DNA of 64,000 nt from Lagopus muta (taxonomy: Eukaryota; Chordata; Aves; Galliformes; Phasianidae), in the NCBI RefSeq assembly GCF_023343835.1, contig NC_064437.1, forward strand, positions 51,162,972 to 51,226,971, in the 5' to 3' direction. Position 1 is the stretch's first letter. The number at the start of each line of letters is the position of its first letter. Both the position numbers and the translations under genes were made by a program. The notes under the pieces are model-generated. The model did not search any database. It was not told the origin of the DNA and saw nothing but the letters and a program-made list of their open reading frames with translations. Below, in pieces: positions 34,401-61,500 of this stretch.

Positions 34401-36470
34401 ACAATTTCTCCCAGATGGAAGCTGGAACAATGATATCTACTCCACAGCATGTACTGATTGCTAGACTTATGGTAAAAACAAAACAAAAAATAAATCTCAA
34501 CTGGCATGAAAGTAAGCACATTGATGTGAAATCTGTGTGTCACACCTGTATATTAAGAATTACCGTTCTTTGCTAATACATTATGGACTGGGGTTTGATT
34601 CATTTTTCAGAACAGCTGCCATTTCTCAATCCTTCCATAGTTTGACTACCTCATAATCTTACCTCACCCCAGTGCTGGGGCCTAGAATTGGAGGTGCAGT
34701 GTCAGTGTTGCAGTACATAATCCATAGCCCAGATGTTTCCTTGAACCCAAATCATGAGCTCAGAGCCAAACCCACTGCAGGTGCTAATCCAGAAGTTGAT
34801 CTCTGGCCTACAGCAAAAAATCTACTGCAAAGTTAGTACAATGAATGCAAATTAGTAGCTGAAGAATATCCTCTGCCAAAAACATGGGGTTTTAGAGATC
34901 TGTTCAGACTCACTGGGTACATATAACATTTGGAAAGGAGATGCAGCAGGCATCTGACCAGGACAGAGGCTTTGGAGACGTGCCATTGTGGAAAAGACTC
35001 ACCAATAATAGAATCGTGAGAGTCCAAAGAGATCTCTTGTATAACATTACACATAGTAGATATTAAGTGGAAAAAATACATCTTCATTTTCAAGATCCAT
35101 TTCTACATTGCCCTCTCTACAATGGTATTTTTTAAACGTGTGTAGTATAACTTCAAGAGGTTTATAAAATCATAGAAACTCTCTCAAAATCTCCACACAA
35201 ATTAAAATTTCAGGATTAATTAAAACAAACTAACCAACCTAAATTCTGAGGTCACTCACATTTAATCATTGAAGAACATCTAACAGCCTGGGGGGAGCTA
35301 GGAGAACCCTCCCTGCCTTTTGCCATTACATTGTTTCTAGATCTGTTCTCAAAGAAAGATGATCCTCTGTGGTCTGAGATGTACTGAAAACCAGACCACG
35401 AGTCAAGGAAGGTTCAGTAGAACCAACATCACAGCGTCTGCCTCTAAAACAGTGTACTTCAGCCAAAGCCTTTCTGCATCTCTTCATTTCTGTAGCTCTC
35501 AAGCTGCTCTTTTACTGTTTTTGTTTCTTTCAGATTATGTTTTGTGTGATACAAGGACTGAATCCACAGGAAGACATGACCTTGCTCTCTATGTATCCTT
35601 CACAGCACCCATCTGACACCTGTAAAATATTAAGCTGTAAGAATGCATGTTGAAGTCAGGCAGCCCGGTTAGGTGTTTGCTATAGATAAACCAGCTGGTT
35701 TGATAGGGAGCACTGCAACCCTCCAAAACCTCTGTGTGTGCCAACAGTGAGCGAATTCCTAAAGAGTCGGGATGCTCCTGATTGCCATAAAATGGCTATC
35801 CCAGTTCCCCTCATTCCTGCAGGCTCACACTTCAAGCATTAGTTAACAGTTATTATGTCATCTTCTTCCTTGAGCGATGATTAGCAAACTCTACACCGTC
35901 AGTTCTTTATGTCATTTTCACCAGCACTCCTTCCAAGCACACAGCTATGGTTGGCTCTTCTTCTCTGAACACCCTCCAGTTTGCCTTCCTGGTAACAAGG
36001 TGCACAGCACTACGCTCACCTTTTCCAGATGTTATCTAGCTTCAGTTCCAAGAAGAGAGGTTTGCTCACTCCTTTGCTGCAGTGTGGCTTTGAAAGCCTC
36101 AAAACATACTGATTTTTAAACCATTGCATTACACAGTAAATTCAAATGTAAACTCAGAGTCCTCCGTTCCTAAGCAGCAGTCTTTTTTCTTTTAGAACTT
36201 TTCTTCTTTTTTCTTTTTAGAACTTTTTTTCACTCTAACAGAAAAGGAAGATGTGGACCTTGCTTTTCTTACGTATGTCATTTTTAGCTTATTTATGAGA
36301 ACGAAAGGACTGATAGGAAGTACTACCTAATCCCATACTGGTGCTCAGAGCAGCACAAAAACAGAACCGGTTTCCAGTTCTCTGCGCTGAGAACGATTTT
36401 CCATTGTCATTCCACATTATCTTCCCATTTGAGTCTGCCCATGCAATTCTGTTGTGCATCCTGTAATTCT
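31468..36470. other. Intergenic HHEX-KIF11, distal to CR1 copies
   Basis: Unique-looking AT-rich DNA. Short open frames exist but none has splice context, codon bias or similarity that I recognise. Nothing further seen. Confidence 0.6.
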
Positions 36471-36790
36471 GTTTTAGCAGGTTTAAAACAAACAAAAGGA
36501 AGTACTTTTTCACACAGTGCATAATTAAACTGTGGAACTTGTTGCCATGGGAAGCTCTGGATGCCAAAAGTACAAATGAATTCAGAAAGACAGAAGACAA
36601 ATTAATGGAGGATAGGTACCTTGATGAGGATTGGACATAACAGCTCACTTACAGAGTTTGGCTCAGGAAGCCCTTACGCTGCAATTTGATGGAAGCTGGA
36701 AGAGCTCTGGCTGTGGCTGTTTCTCACAGATCCCCTCTGCAGCCCCTCTGGTCATGGCCAGGAAGGAGATATTGGAATTAATGATTTGTC
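36471..36790 (+). mobile_element. Old CR1-like LINE fragment
   Basis: Contains the typical CR1/L3-like stretch (GGAAGTACTTTTTCACACAG, then a TTAAACTGTGGAACT type run and TTGCCATGGGAAGCTCTGGA) and a diverged GGATTGGACATAACA segment. Plus-strand sense, 5'-truncated, not coding. Confidence 0.65.
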
Positions 36791-37499
36791 TTAATATGAA
36801 GCTCTAATGTTCCTCTCCTAATGAGAGATGTGGATGCCCATAAGTGTAAAGAATTAATCTTTAAGCTGAACACTGGCTCCAGCACCTCTGAATTCCTCTT
36901 CAGGCAATTTTATCAGATCTGATGCAGGTGAAGATAACGTCCAAAGTTTACAGCAAAGTGTGTTACTGAAATTGGATATTTTAAGGTTTGGTACTGCCGG
37001 GTTTGTTGGCCCAGCCAGTGGTTGTTTTTGCAGATAATACTCGTTGGATCAACTCTGTTGGGGACTGATGTCAAGAGAAAACCTGTTATCTGTGCTGAGA
37101 AAGTTGTATGTGCTCTTCAAGCTCTCTCCCCTCCCTGGAACGCTGCTGAACAAACGTTTTCACCGGCCAGTGTGGTGCCATCTCTTCTTGTTGACTTAGC
37201 TCTGTAATTGCTGGTTTATCAGCCTCCCCTCAGGCTTCTCAATATATCTTGACCGAAGAGCAAGACGAGCACGGCCATACACACACATACATTCAGAAAT
37301 GGGGAGGCAGCAGGCAGGCAAGGGAGGAGAGTCACCCCACAGGCTGCGCAGGTCTCACAGTGTGGGACAGAGGGAACCTGGCCCTCAATCTGACATCGCT
37401 GCTTTCATACCTGGTGCCATGTGTTTTGCTGCAGAATGGGTGACTTGATTTTATCTGTATTGCTTTGTCACTAGGGATTCTTTCTGTACAGTTCAGAAT

Positions 37500-37562
37500 G
37501 ACAGCATCTGGGGGCTGAACTCACTGATCTCGAGGTCCCTTCCAATGTCTGTGGTTCAGAGA
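37500..37562 (+). mobile_element. CR1 3'-end fragment
   Basis: Short CR1 tail: GAACTCACTGATCTCGAGGT followed by CCCTTCCAATGTCTGTGGTT. Plus-strand sense. Confidence 0.55.
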
Positions 37563-38445
37563 ACTTCATTTTGGACAGTTTTATTTTCTGGTTTTTCCTG
37601 CATTCACTCAGGCTTTGTGCTAACTGCCCTACTTTCTGTGGATGAATCCACTCAGAAAATGTAATGAATACGAATAAAGTTATTCACTCCTATTGTGAAT
37701 AAAACCACATTTGTCTATCTATGCTATGATGCTACAATGTGGCTGAAAACCAGAAGGAAAGCTGTGGGCTGAGGGCTTCTTCATCAAGAAGTTATTGGGA
37801 GAGCAAAAGGTCCAACTCGGAGGCATGATTTTCTCTTTGCTGCCATACACCCCAAAGCACAGGACAGTTCCTTAGGTTTTGAAGCATTATTTCAGATCCT
37901 TTGGTTACTAGAGTGAGATGGCCTGGCTGCATAGTCTGACCAAATTATCTGTCACGTAGTACTATAACTTTAGCACTCTGTGTTATTAACTCCCATCTGC
38001 TGAATGTTGGTATAGCTCCTTGTCTTATATCATGGTACATCCTATGGAGTGAAAGTTTACATTCAAGCAAAGCATAACCAGTTGTCCATTCTTTCTGAGC
38101 ATGTGCACTGCTGGGATGCAGAGCAGAGGTGCAGAAGTGACAGGGAGGGAAGGCGAGCACAGCCCATCAGCTCTGGGCAATGGGATCTGGGCCCCAGCCT
38201 CTACCATAGTGTGTGGCTAGAGCTCAGCTCACACCACCTGTATGTACCCCCTTGAAAAACTAGAACATCATGTTTCCTCTCCACTAGTTATCACAGCAGC
38301 CCTCACTTCTTCTAGTGCCAATTACTCCTGACTGTAGAGACTGGAGTGCATTACACACGATGCAGAATATTCCCTACAAATAACAGGTAAAAATAAACAG
38401 TCAAACCAATCCCAAAGGCAAAGAGCTAGTCCCAGACAATGGGAA

Positions 38446-38586
38446 AGATAATCAAGGAATAACTAACACAGGTAATCAGCAAATCATTCAAATGAATTGA
38501 TTTGGCTTTGGCTGGCGTCCCTGCTTCTGCCTGAGAAGTGAAATCCAAATAAGTGGCAGTTATCTTCCACTCTCTTCCTGTTATCT
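38446..38586. promoter_or_regulatory. ETS/GATA motif cluster between HHEX and KIF11
   Basis: AGATAA (38,446-38,451), TTATCT (38,560-38,565), TTCCTG (38,575-38,580) and TTATCT (38,581-38,586) form an ETS-GATA composite about 10.4 kb upstream of the HHEX ATG. A blood or endothelial enhancer is a reasonable but unproven reading. Confidence 0.3.
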
Positions 38587-39371
38587 GGTTCTAATGACAA
38601 CAGGGGAGAGAGGGGGAAATTATGGCTTTGAACGGGATCATGGCCCTTCATTTAAAGTAAATACTGCAATGAAATGGAAACTACTTGAAAAATGAGATCG
38701 TCCTGGTTTTGTTCTGAGCAGATTAAGTTATGTATTAAAACCAGATAATATCATATTCTTACAATGGCTTCAGCACTTTCATTGCAAATAACACACAGAG
38801 AATCAGAAAGCGCTGCTTATGGCATAAGGTAGCTGTGAAGAGCCAACCTCCAGCCAAGGATCTGTGTTTCATGTTTCAAGAAACGTATTTAACGTTAAAA
38901 AGTACAATAGGAAAATTCAAAGTGAGTGATGCTTATTCCAGATTTATCTATGCACTTGGAGCATCCAAGTTAAAAGCACAACCTCCTCATGTTTCCACAT
39001 AGGGGATGAAGGAAACCAAGCAGGGCACCAGGTGCTGAGTTTCCCTGAGGTTCTAATCTCTCTCCCCAGCTTCAAGCAGAGCAGAGTGTGACAAGGCTCT
39101 CTCCTAGGGACTGCAGCAAATATCACAGGGCAAATCCAGGCTCTGCTTTGCTTTGGGAGGAAAACCTGCCCAGGAGGTGGCCTAAGACCAAGGTGACAGT
39201 CAGGATTTTTGTGGATGTGTGTGCAGCAGAAATATAGCAGTAAAGAATGTATCTTTAGAACTTGGATCCTGGCTGCATGGGTTCCTGACTACCTTTGGAT
39301 CAAGTAGTAGAGCACTGAGCTCAAGAGTTCCACACAGGAACAACAAAGCACTGAAAATGCAGTGGACGCAG

Positions 39372-39424
39372 AATATTTTATAGTAATATTTTATTATTTA
39401 ATAATATTTAATAATATTTTATAG
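39372..39424. repeat. AT-rich imperfect repeat/palindrome
   Basis: AATATTTTATAGT occurs at both ends of a 50-base block made of TAATATT and TTTAATAAT units. Low-complexity, able to form cruciform-type structure. Confidence 0.6.
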
Positions 39425-39977
39425 TCCTTCTGTTAGAGAAAGCAGCACCAGTAACAAAGTCATGGGACAACTAACCGGCCATCAGTTACAAAGCTACAAA
39501 GAGTTTCATTGTTTTTTTTTTCCTGAACTAAATAGAAATGAAACAAGTGATTAGCACCTATGTTGCAGCCCAGCAACCAGCAGCCTAACTTCCCTGGTAA
39601 GCTTGTGATGTGCTGCTCACCTCCTCCATATTCAGCCATATAGCTACGACTTCTTTCCACCAATGGATGAATCACAATTAGCTCTACTAATACAAAGATC
39701 CAGCCAAGTGTATTTCATTAAAGAACATCAACAGCACCCCCCTTCTGAAACCCCCTAAAGACCATATCAAACATCTGTGCTTACACAACAGTCTTCTTAC
39801 CTCTCTACTTTCAGATTCAAAATAACAAAGAAGACATGATGAGTTTCAAGTCTGTAGTTATGGCAAATTTGAGCTAGAAACCAAAGAATAATATTATGGT
39901 AAAAGCACATTATAAATATTTTGATAGTACTTACCTTTGTACTGCATAAGTTCCACACTGTCAAATCTTCAGAAGGT

Positions 39978-40066
39978 ACTTCTGTGTGGAGCCAGGAGCT
40001 GAATTCAATGATCCCTGTAGGCCCCTTCCAACTCAGGATATTCTACGACTCCATGATTCTGCTGCC
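39978..40066 (+). mobile_element. CR1 3'-end fragment
   Basis: Reads GAATTCAATGATCCCTGTAG then GCCCCTTCCAACTCAGGATA and ends TTCTACGACTCCATGATTCTG, the standard CR1 tail with diverged ATTCTATG repeats. Plus-strand sense. Confidence 0.75.
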
Positions 40067-43000
40067 GCTGGTTTGATGATATTACTTCAGCTGCTTTCCC
40101 AAGGGCTCAACATCCTCAGAATTCCTCCACGTTTTCAGAAGATTGTACCCAGATATATGGATGACATTGCAGGGTGGGGAAATACATATCGTGAAGCCAA
40201 TACAACTTAAAAAGATTACATAACTTCTCAACAGCCTTATTTTTTTGCAAGGCCTAAATTCTCTTCCTTAATAATTATGCTTTTTAATATTAAAAAAAAA
40301 GGAAAAACACCTGAAAGTCAGATTTAATTGTAGATCTCAGACCTGTTTCAACACATTGTGAATAACTTACTGACAAAGTGGAGAAGACACAGAACAAGAT
40401 TTTGCGGCATAACATTTATATTCTGTATTTTGCTTTACTTCTGTAACTTTTAAAATGTTTTGTCCCCGATTTATTAGAAAGAAAATGAACCAGAAGTGAG
40501 GTTTCAACACAGACAGTTTCCTCACAGCATTAAAAAACAAAATGAAAGGCTGGAAAATGAACTGCACGCTAAAAATATTCAGAGACAATTAAATGCAATG
40601 GAAAAAAAGCCCCTATCACTTAACTGAATTTTCGCTGCTAAAGCAGTTCTATGTTTGCTATTCACAGGTACTACCAACATTTATGATAGTAACCTTTACA
40701 AAGTCAATTTAATTATCTTTATCTTATTACAAATAATAAATTCAGTTGTCCTACAATGAAAATCAATTGTCAACATAAGCTATGGTTAACATCTAATAAA
40801 ACAGCCCTCTGTAAATCCATGATTAATAAGATTGGCTTCTGTATTAACTAACAGACATCATAAAATTTCCTCCCCTGCATTAATCTGTATATTCAAGGTT
40901 TATCCTGTTAGACTGAGTTTCCCAAAATAAACTGTTAGTACGAACAAGCAAAATTTTGGCGCCTATCATCATTTCATCATAATGATTTAATGAATGGTTT
41001 TGAAATTAATGCCATATTTTAATTAAGTCACAAAAGCTGCTGGCTCTAACGAAGGATAAGCGTCTCACTCATTGTTTCCTTCAGCCTCTAAACAGAACAC
41101 TGATGCCACTTACGTTTAGTTCTGATGGCTAGTGAATGTTAACTGAAAGGTGAAAAAACAGTTTCCCCAAACAGCCTTTTCATATGACAGTGGTTGCTTA
41201 AGTTCTTCAGCATCAATCATGCCAGAAAGCTGGCATTTACTCCATCAGAAACATCTTAACAAGACACTGACAACTTAATTCCAAAGTGGAAGTAGCAGTC
41301 CCTACATTAGCCATGAAGGTCAGTTCCTGAAAACAGGGGACATCTGCTGTGTGAATCATGGTGCCACATTTTGTAGACAGATTCCTCTTTTTGTGATAAA
41401 CACAATTCCCACAGATCTTGGCGTGATCTTAGGACCACTACTGTCAGTAGGATCAAGACATTGAATAGCAGAATGATACAATCATACCCATCCTGAAAGA
41501 TCTCTAAGTTATTTTACAAAGTAGGGGAAGCAAAATCCCCTGACGTACCTATGAAAAACACAGAATTAAGAATTAAAGCAGCTGCCACCATTACCTGGAG
41601 GAATCCTTCTGAACACCATGAAACTTTTAGTTGCCAGAGAGTAAAGAGGGCCTTGGATTTCTGTTTTTAAATTATCATTACCAAGTTAGTAATGTACTTC
41701 AGAGATAAGGAATCTGATCCCTCACCTTACCATTTTTATGTAAGCCAAGAGACTGCTGTAGAATTATCTCCTTATAAAATCAGAGAGCAAACCTCTAAGC
41801 AGCAGCCATCATTATAACAAGTGGCTGTGGAGAAGGAAAAAATAAATATCTTACCACATACTTCATCTGTTTTGCTTAATACTTGTCATAACTGCTAAAA
41901 GAATATTTTCTTTGCTGCTAATTTTGTTATTTTTCATTTGAAAATGGCCAGCTTAATTAGGCTAAGAAAGGATTTTTTTTTTCTTTCAATTAACTTATGC
42001 CAGTGAAAATACAATTCTTTTTCACATTAAAAAGAAAAATCTTCTGGCAGTAGCATTAGTGCTCTGAACACTATCAGAATGAAATTATAGTCAAAATTAT
42101 GTTATCAGCAATTGTAGACAATCATATTTAGAAAGACTCAAAAAAACCCTCAAATGTATTTTATATCATCTGTTTATTTCATTCTTGGTAATTAAAAAAA
42201 TAAAGCATACTTGTCAAGTTCAACATTTCAGTCACTGTGTCTCATTCGCTGACTTACAGTGTTTGGGTTATAACAGGCCAAGAGTCCCCCAGAGTATTTC
42301 AAGTGTAACTAATAAAGCCAAGGAAACATTTATGTAAGTTTAATATTCTGGAGAGAGAAAAAACAACAACAGCACACTCCAGTTAATCCCCATTACAAAA
42401 TCTAATTTTACACCGCCTAAAAGCTGAGTATTTTCATATAGTTTTGCACATCACTCTACATCTGACAGGACAGTGTTTGAAACAGAATAAGCATGATAAA
42501 TATTGTTCAGACCCCTTATAAAAATGGCAGTTCATTCCAATCTTTTTCCCTGAAGAGAGAACAGGGAATCGAGCATTTGCTCCTTTTTAACATGTCTGAA
42601 GGGCACATGCATTGTAATGAAGCACCCTCACTCTTGTAGGCAGGCCTTATAGGAACCAAAGATGATTTCAGATGTACTGTGAACATAGAGATCTAAACAT
42701 TTGCTTAGCTGCCCTGTGTTCCTGCTGAGTTGGGGGTTTTTAACATTTTCAAGAACGAGCGTAGAAGTACTGCTGTGAATTGAGTTTGGGTTCAACCTTC
42801 AAGACCGGCCTACTTTGCTAGGTGGTCTACACCCCACCTGTAATACTGCACCATATAAACCCTACTAATACAAAACCTGGAATGATTTATTGTTATTTAA
42901 GTTCATAAAGCTGCTATGTGTGTGGGCGGGTAGCTTATAGAGCATAGTCCTCTACCATAAAGAGTAGTTTCTAACAAGGAAAGAAAAAATAGGAGTCAAA

Positions 43001-45199
43001 AGGATATAAACAGTCATTTAAGAAGTATATATTTAGCAACTATATATTTTCCCCCCATTTTTAATGTTCTAAAAGATTAGAGCTCATTTTTTCCTCTTCA
43101 GATGCTTTATGATGGAAAAGGAATTTTAGCCTTTTTATATTTTTCCATCTCCTTCTACATTTAAATTTTCTTTTATCACCTGAAGAGTTCTAGGCTCTCT
43201 TGTTTCCTCCACTCATTTAACATATGGTTATAGGGCGACTGATGTCTAACAGAACAAAGAAAGGTAGCTTCTCACTCCTCTCTAGTCCCACACAACGGCT
43301 TCTGATACAACAGCTGTCAACTCGGAAGCAGAAAACTTCCTTTCCTCCACTGTCTCTTCATTGCTCCCTTTTAACTGAAAAGAAAGCTGGTGGCTCTGAT
43401 TATTGTTTCCTGTTGTCTTACCAGTCTCTCCACATTCTACCATATTACATGTGCTTAAGCTCTTCTTTTTCCCCTGTTCATTTTACCATTCATCGTACAT
43501 ATTTGCTAGTTGTTTTTTTCTTTTCTTTTTTTTTTGATGTTAATTTGAGAGTTGCCCCACCTGGCTGCTAATCTGGAATCAGACGGAAAAATCGCCTGGT
43601 TAATTAGAACATGGCTGTACAATCCCAGTCACACCACAACTCCACCTCAGCACAACTCGGTCAGGGTATGACCTTGCTACTTGTTCTGTGGAAACAGCTT
43701 CCACACTTCTTATGAACGATACTTTCTAACAAGCAAAATTGATACTATTCTGTAAACTACCCTACATCACACCAATTTCCTCTCTTTGGGTTAAACCTGT
43801 GCATCCAGATAGCCCTGCGTAAGCAAAGTTAAGGAAGAGGTGTTTCTTACAGCTAAACAAGTAGGTTTTGCTTTCTACTTTAGGGAATGCCCACGCAACA
43901 GAGATCTCAGAGAGCATTTAATTACTACAAGCATCTATTGATCCTGCACCAAAGCTCAAGCCACAGGTCTGAATATCTCTCTTAAGTGCAGCTCCTTCAA
44001 TAAACAAGCCCTCACCCCGGTTTGAATATAGGATTGTTCTAGCAGAAGCATAAAGTTATAAGTTTTTCAAACCCATTCTTGTAACAGATGTCCGAATAAA
44101 GCCTCGGCAAATTGCCTGCTCCTAAATCCTGGTTAGCAATCGGTGCTGGAGGTTTAGACTAACACTTCAGCGTTAGAGCCACCTAGTGGGAGAAGAGACA
44201 ATGGCAAGGAAGCAGAGACAGGCTCTGTATCCGAATTTTTCATCCCATTCATCTTTCTGGTGTGACCACTAGGCACCAGGCCCAATGAAAGAAACAGTGA
44301 TCTGCCATAATATTATTGCAAATGTAAGAAAACATCTCTCTGAAAAGAGAAAGCAAGCAGTCCCAAAGATTCATACATCTGTTAAAGGTTCTCAATATGA
44401 GAAAAGCGATCTGTGTCCGCAGCAGGGCAAATCAAACAGCTATGGACAAGGGTAGTTTCAAAAAGGTTAAATAAGCGTAGATTCTGGCATCATTTTAATG
44501 GATGTGATCCTTCCTTGGCACTGGCTGCTCCAGTTTGTTTGTTCACACCGATCTTGTGAACTCTGGATGGAAAATAAAAAGTGAAAGACTTGCAGAAGTG
44601 CCTTTTAGTTAGGAAATGGATAGATTACACTAGCAAAAATCTTGTCAGTGTTAAAGAATGTGGTACAAGAACCTAGATGCCAAGTCTTGGAAAATTCTTA
44701 CGCCCATGATGTTTCTGTTGTCAGAATTTCACAATATACCAACCACTTCAATGCAGACATTTCCACAGACAAAACAGGATTTCAAAACCCCTTTTAGGGT
44801 TTCAAACCTCATATAATGGAAAGATCTGGTATATAAGCTAAGTACTAAGACAATAAAAATAAAAAGTAATGAAGCTGTGGACATATAGCTGCCTTGCTCA
44901 TTTGGAAGAGAATGTTTTTGTCTCCTGCTATCTGTTGCTAAAGAAAAGCAATTAGCTTTGTCCATGAAGAGAAACTAACAGGTAAGAAGTGGTACAGAAA
45001 TACAGAAAAATCAGTCCATCTGGTGCTATAGCTAAGAGAATCACAGTGCAAGGGTATAATCAAAATTATTGATCTTTATCTATCAGCATTTATCTGAACG
45101 GTGTTCAGAGAATCTATTTTGCAGAGATAATACTTCAGCTATGTTGTCAAGTTTAAGACTGAAACCACATATGCATACACATCTATACTCTGTGCATCA
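40067..45199. other. Intergenic region downstream of KIF11
   Basis: AT-rich DNA without a gene that I recognise. It contains the CTCF-like site at 44,176-44,189 and several A/T homopolymers. Part of it may be a distal KIF11 3' UTR if a later polyadenylation site is used. Confidence 0.55.
44176..44189 (-). promoter_or_regulatory. Strong CTCF-like site
   Basis: Plus-strand GAGCCACCTAGTGG is the reverse complement of CCACTAGGTGGCTC and agrees with the CTCF core CCASYAGRKGGCRS at 13 of 14 positions. A weaker plus-strand half-match CCACTAGGCACC lies about 80-90 bases on (about 44,268-44,279). It sits 1.4 kb past the KIF11 stop codon, between KIF11 and HHEX. Confidence 0.6.
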
Positions 45200-45625
45200 G
45201 CTGATTTATTTGAAAGTATCCCGAAGACAACTATCTACTTCATAGTAACAGGAATCAGAGTAAGGCAGGTACAGAAACAGATCACATATTTACAATTAAG
45301 AAAACAGCATTATTCCATATCCCTTCCTGCTACAGCAAATCTACTAAGAAGCAGAAAGCAATCTATTACTTGACAAGATAAAAAATGTCACTTAACATAC
45401 AGCACCATAACCTTCAGATTTTTTTTTTTTTTTTTTAATAAAACTGTTAATATTTGCAAGCCATCGTATATAAAAACAGAACAAAGGCAGGACATATTGT
45501 GTCAAGTTTTGATCCAATATTGCATCAATATATCACTATATACAGAGACAGAACAACCAGGAGAACTTATGGCTCAGTAGATAACCAAAAGTATTTTATA
45601 AGAACCTGCAGTATATATGTATATT
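45200..45625 (-). other. KIF11: Probable proximal 3' UTR of KIF11
   Basis: AT-rich sequence after the stop codon. Read on the minus strand there is an ATTAAA at 45,434-45,439 next to a 16-base homopolymer, and a canonical AATAAA at 45,205-45,210. Either could direct polyadenylation. The true end cannot be fixed from sequence alone and longer 3' UTRs are possible. Confidence 0.5.
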
Positions 45626-60994
<15,369 letters not shown>

Positions 60995-61133
60995 GGCGCA
61001 CTCGGCCGCGAGGGAGCCGAGGACGACGGTAGAGGCACCGGCTGCGCTGCACGGGCGCGGCTCAAGCTGAAGCCGAGACTTAGAACCAGCCCAACGCCTG
61101 CGAGCGCCTGCCGCCACCGCCGCCGCCGCCGCC

Positions 61134-61205
61134 TTCGAACCGCGCGGCGCTGCCGCCCGACCAATCAGCGGGCGCCCGCGGGGCACCATGGGACCTACTT
61201 TCAAA
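61134..61205 (-). promoter_or_regulatory. KIF11: KIF11 CCAAT and CHR-like elements
   Basis: Between 140 and 210 bases upstream of the ATG are a TTCGAA (61,134-61,139), an inverted CCAAT box (ATTGG on the minus strand, 61,161-61,165) and a TTTGAA (61,200-61,205). TTYGAA is the cell-cycle homology region bound by DREAM/MuvB-B-MYB and usually works with NF-Y CCAAT boxes in G2/M genes. KIF11 is a known G2/M gene. Which copy is functional is inference. Confidence 0.6.
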
Positions 61206-61262
61206 TTTCGGGTGACGACGCGAAAGGCACGGCGGACGCGGCCGATCCTGCCGTGAGCGCAG

Positions 61263-61282
61263 TGCATGCCGGGAACTGTAGT
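61263..61282. promoter_or_regulatory. ZNF143 (SBS)-type motif
   Basis: The site reads GCATGCCGGGAACTGTAGT on the plus strand, the reverse complement of the ACTACA-TTCCC-GCATGC class bound by ZNF143/Staf in many ubiquitously active, often bidirectional, promoters. It lies about 270 bases upstream of the KIF11 ATG. Confidence 0.7.
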
Positions 61283-61295
61283 GCCGGCGGGGCAC

Positions 61296-61320
61296 CACGT
61301 GACAGGAAAATGGCGGCTCG
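61296..61320 (+). promoter_or_regulatory. E-box and YY1-like motif upstream of KIF11
   Basis: CACGTG at 61,296-61,301 is followed by AAAATGGCGGC (about 61,307-61,317), close to the YY1 initiator-type motif AAGATGGCGGC, oriented on the plus strand. Together with the ZNF143-type site 20 bases away this resembles a divergent start pointing away from KIF11. Confidence 0.5.
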
Positions 61321-61500
61321 CGCATCCCCCCGAGGCCCCGCCCCGCCCCGAAACCGAGCCGGGAGGGGGCGCCAGAGAGCGGGCCTGAGAGCGCACCGCT
61401 CTGCCCCGCTGCAGGGCAGCGCGGAGCGTTTCGCCGAGTATGGCCTTGACTGCGGGCAGGTCCTGCGGCACAGGGGAGGAGCGGCTGCCACCGGAGATAT

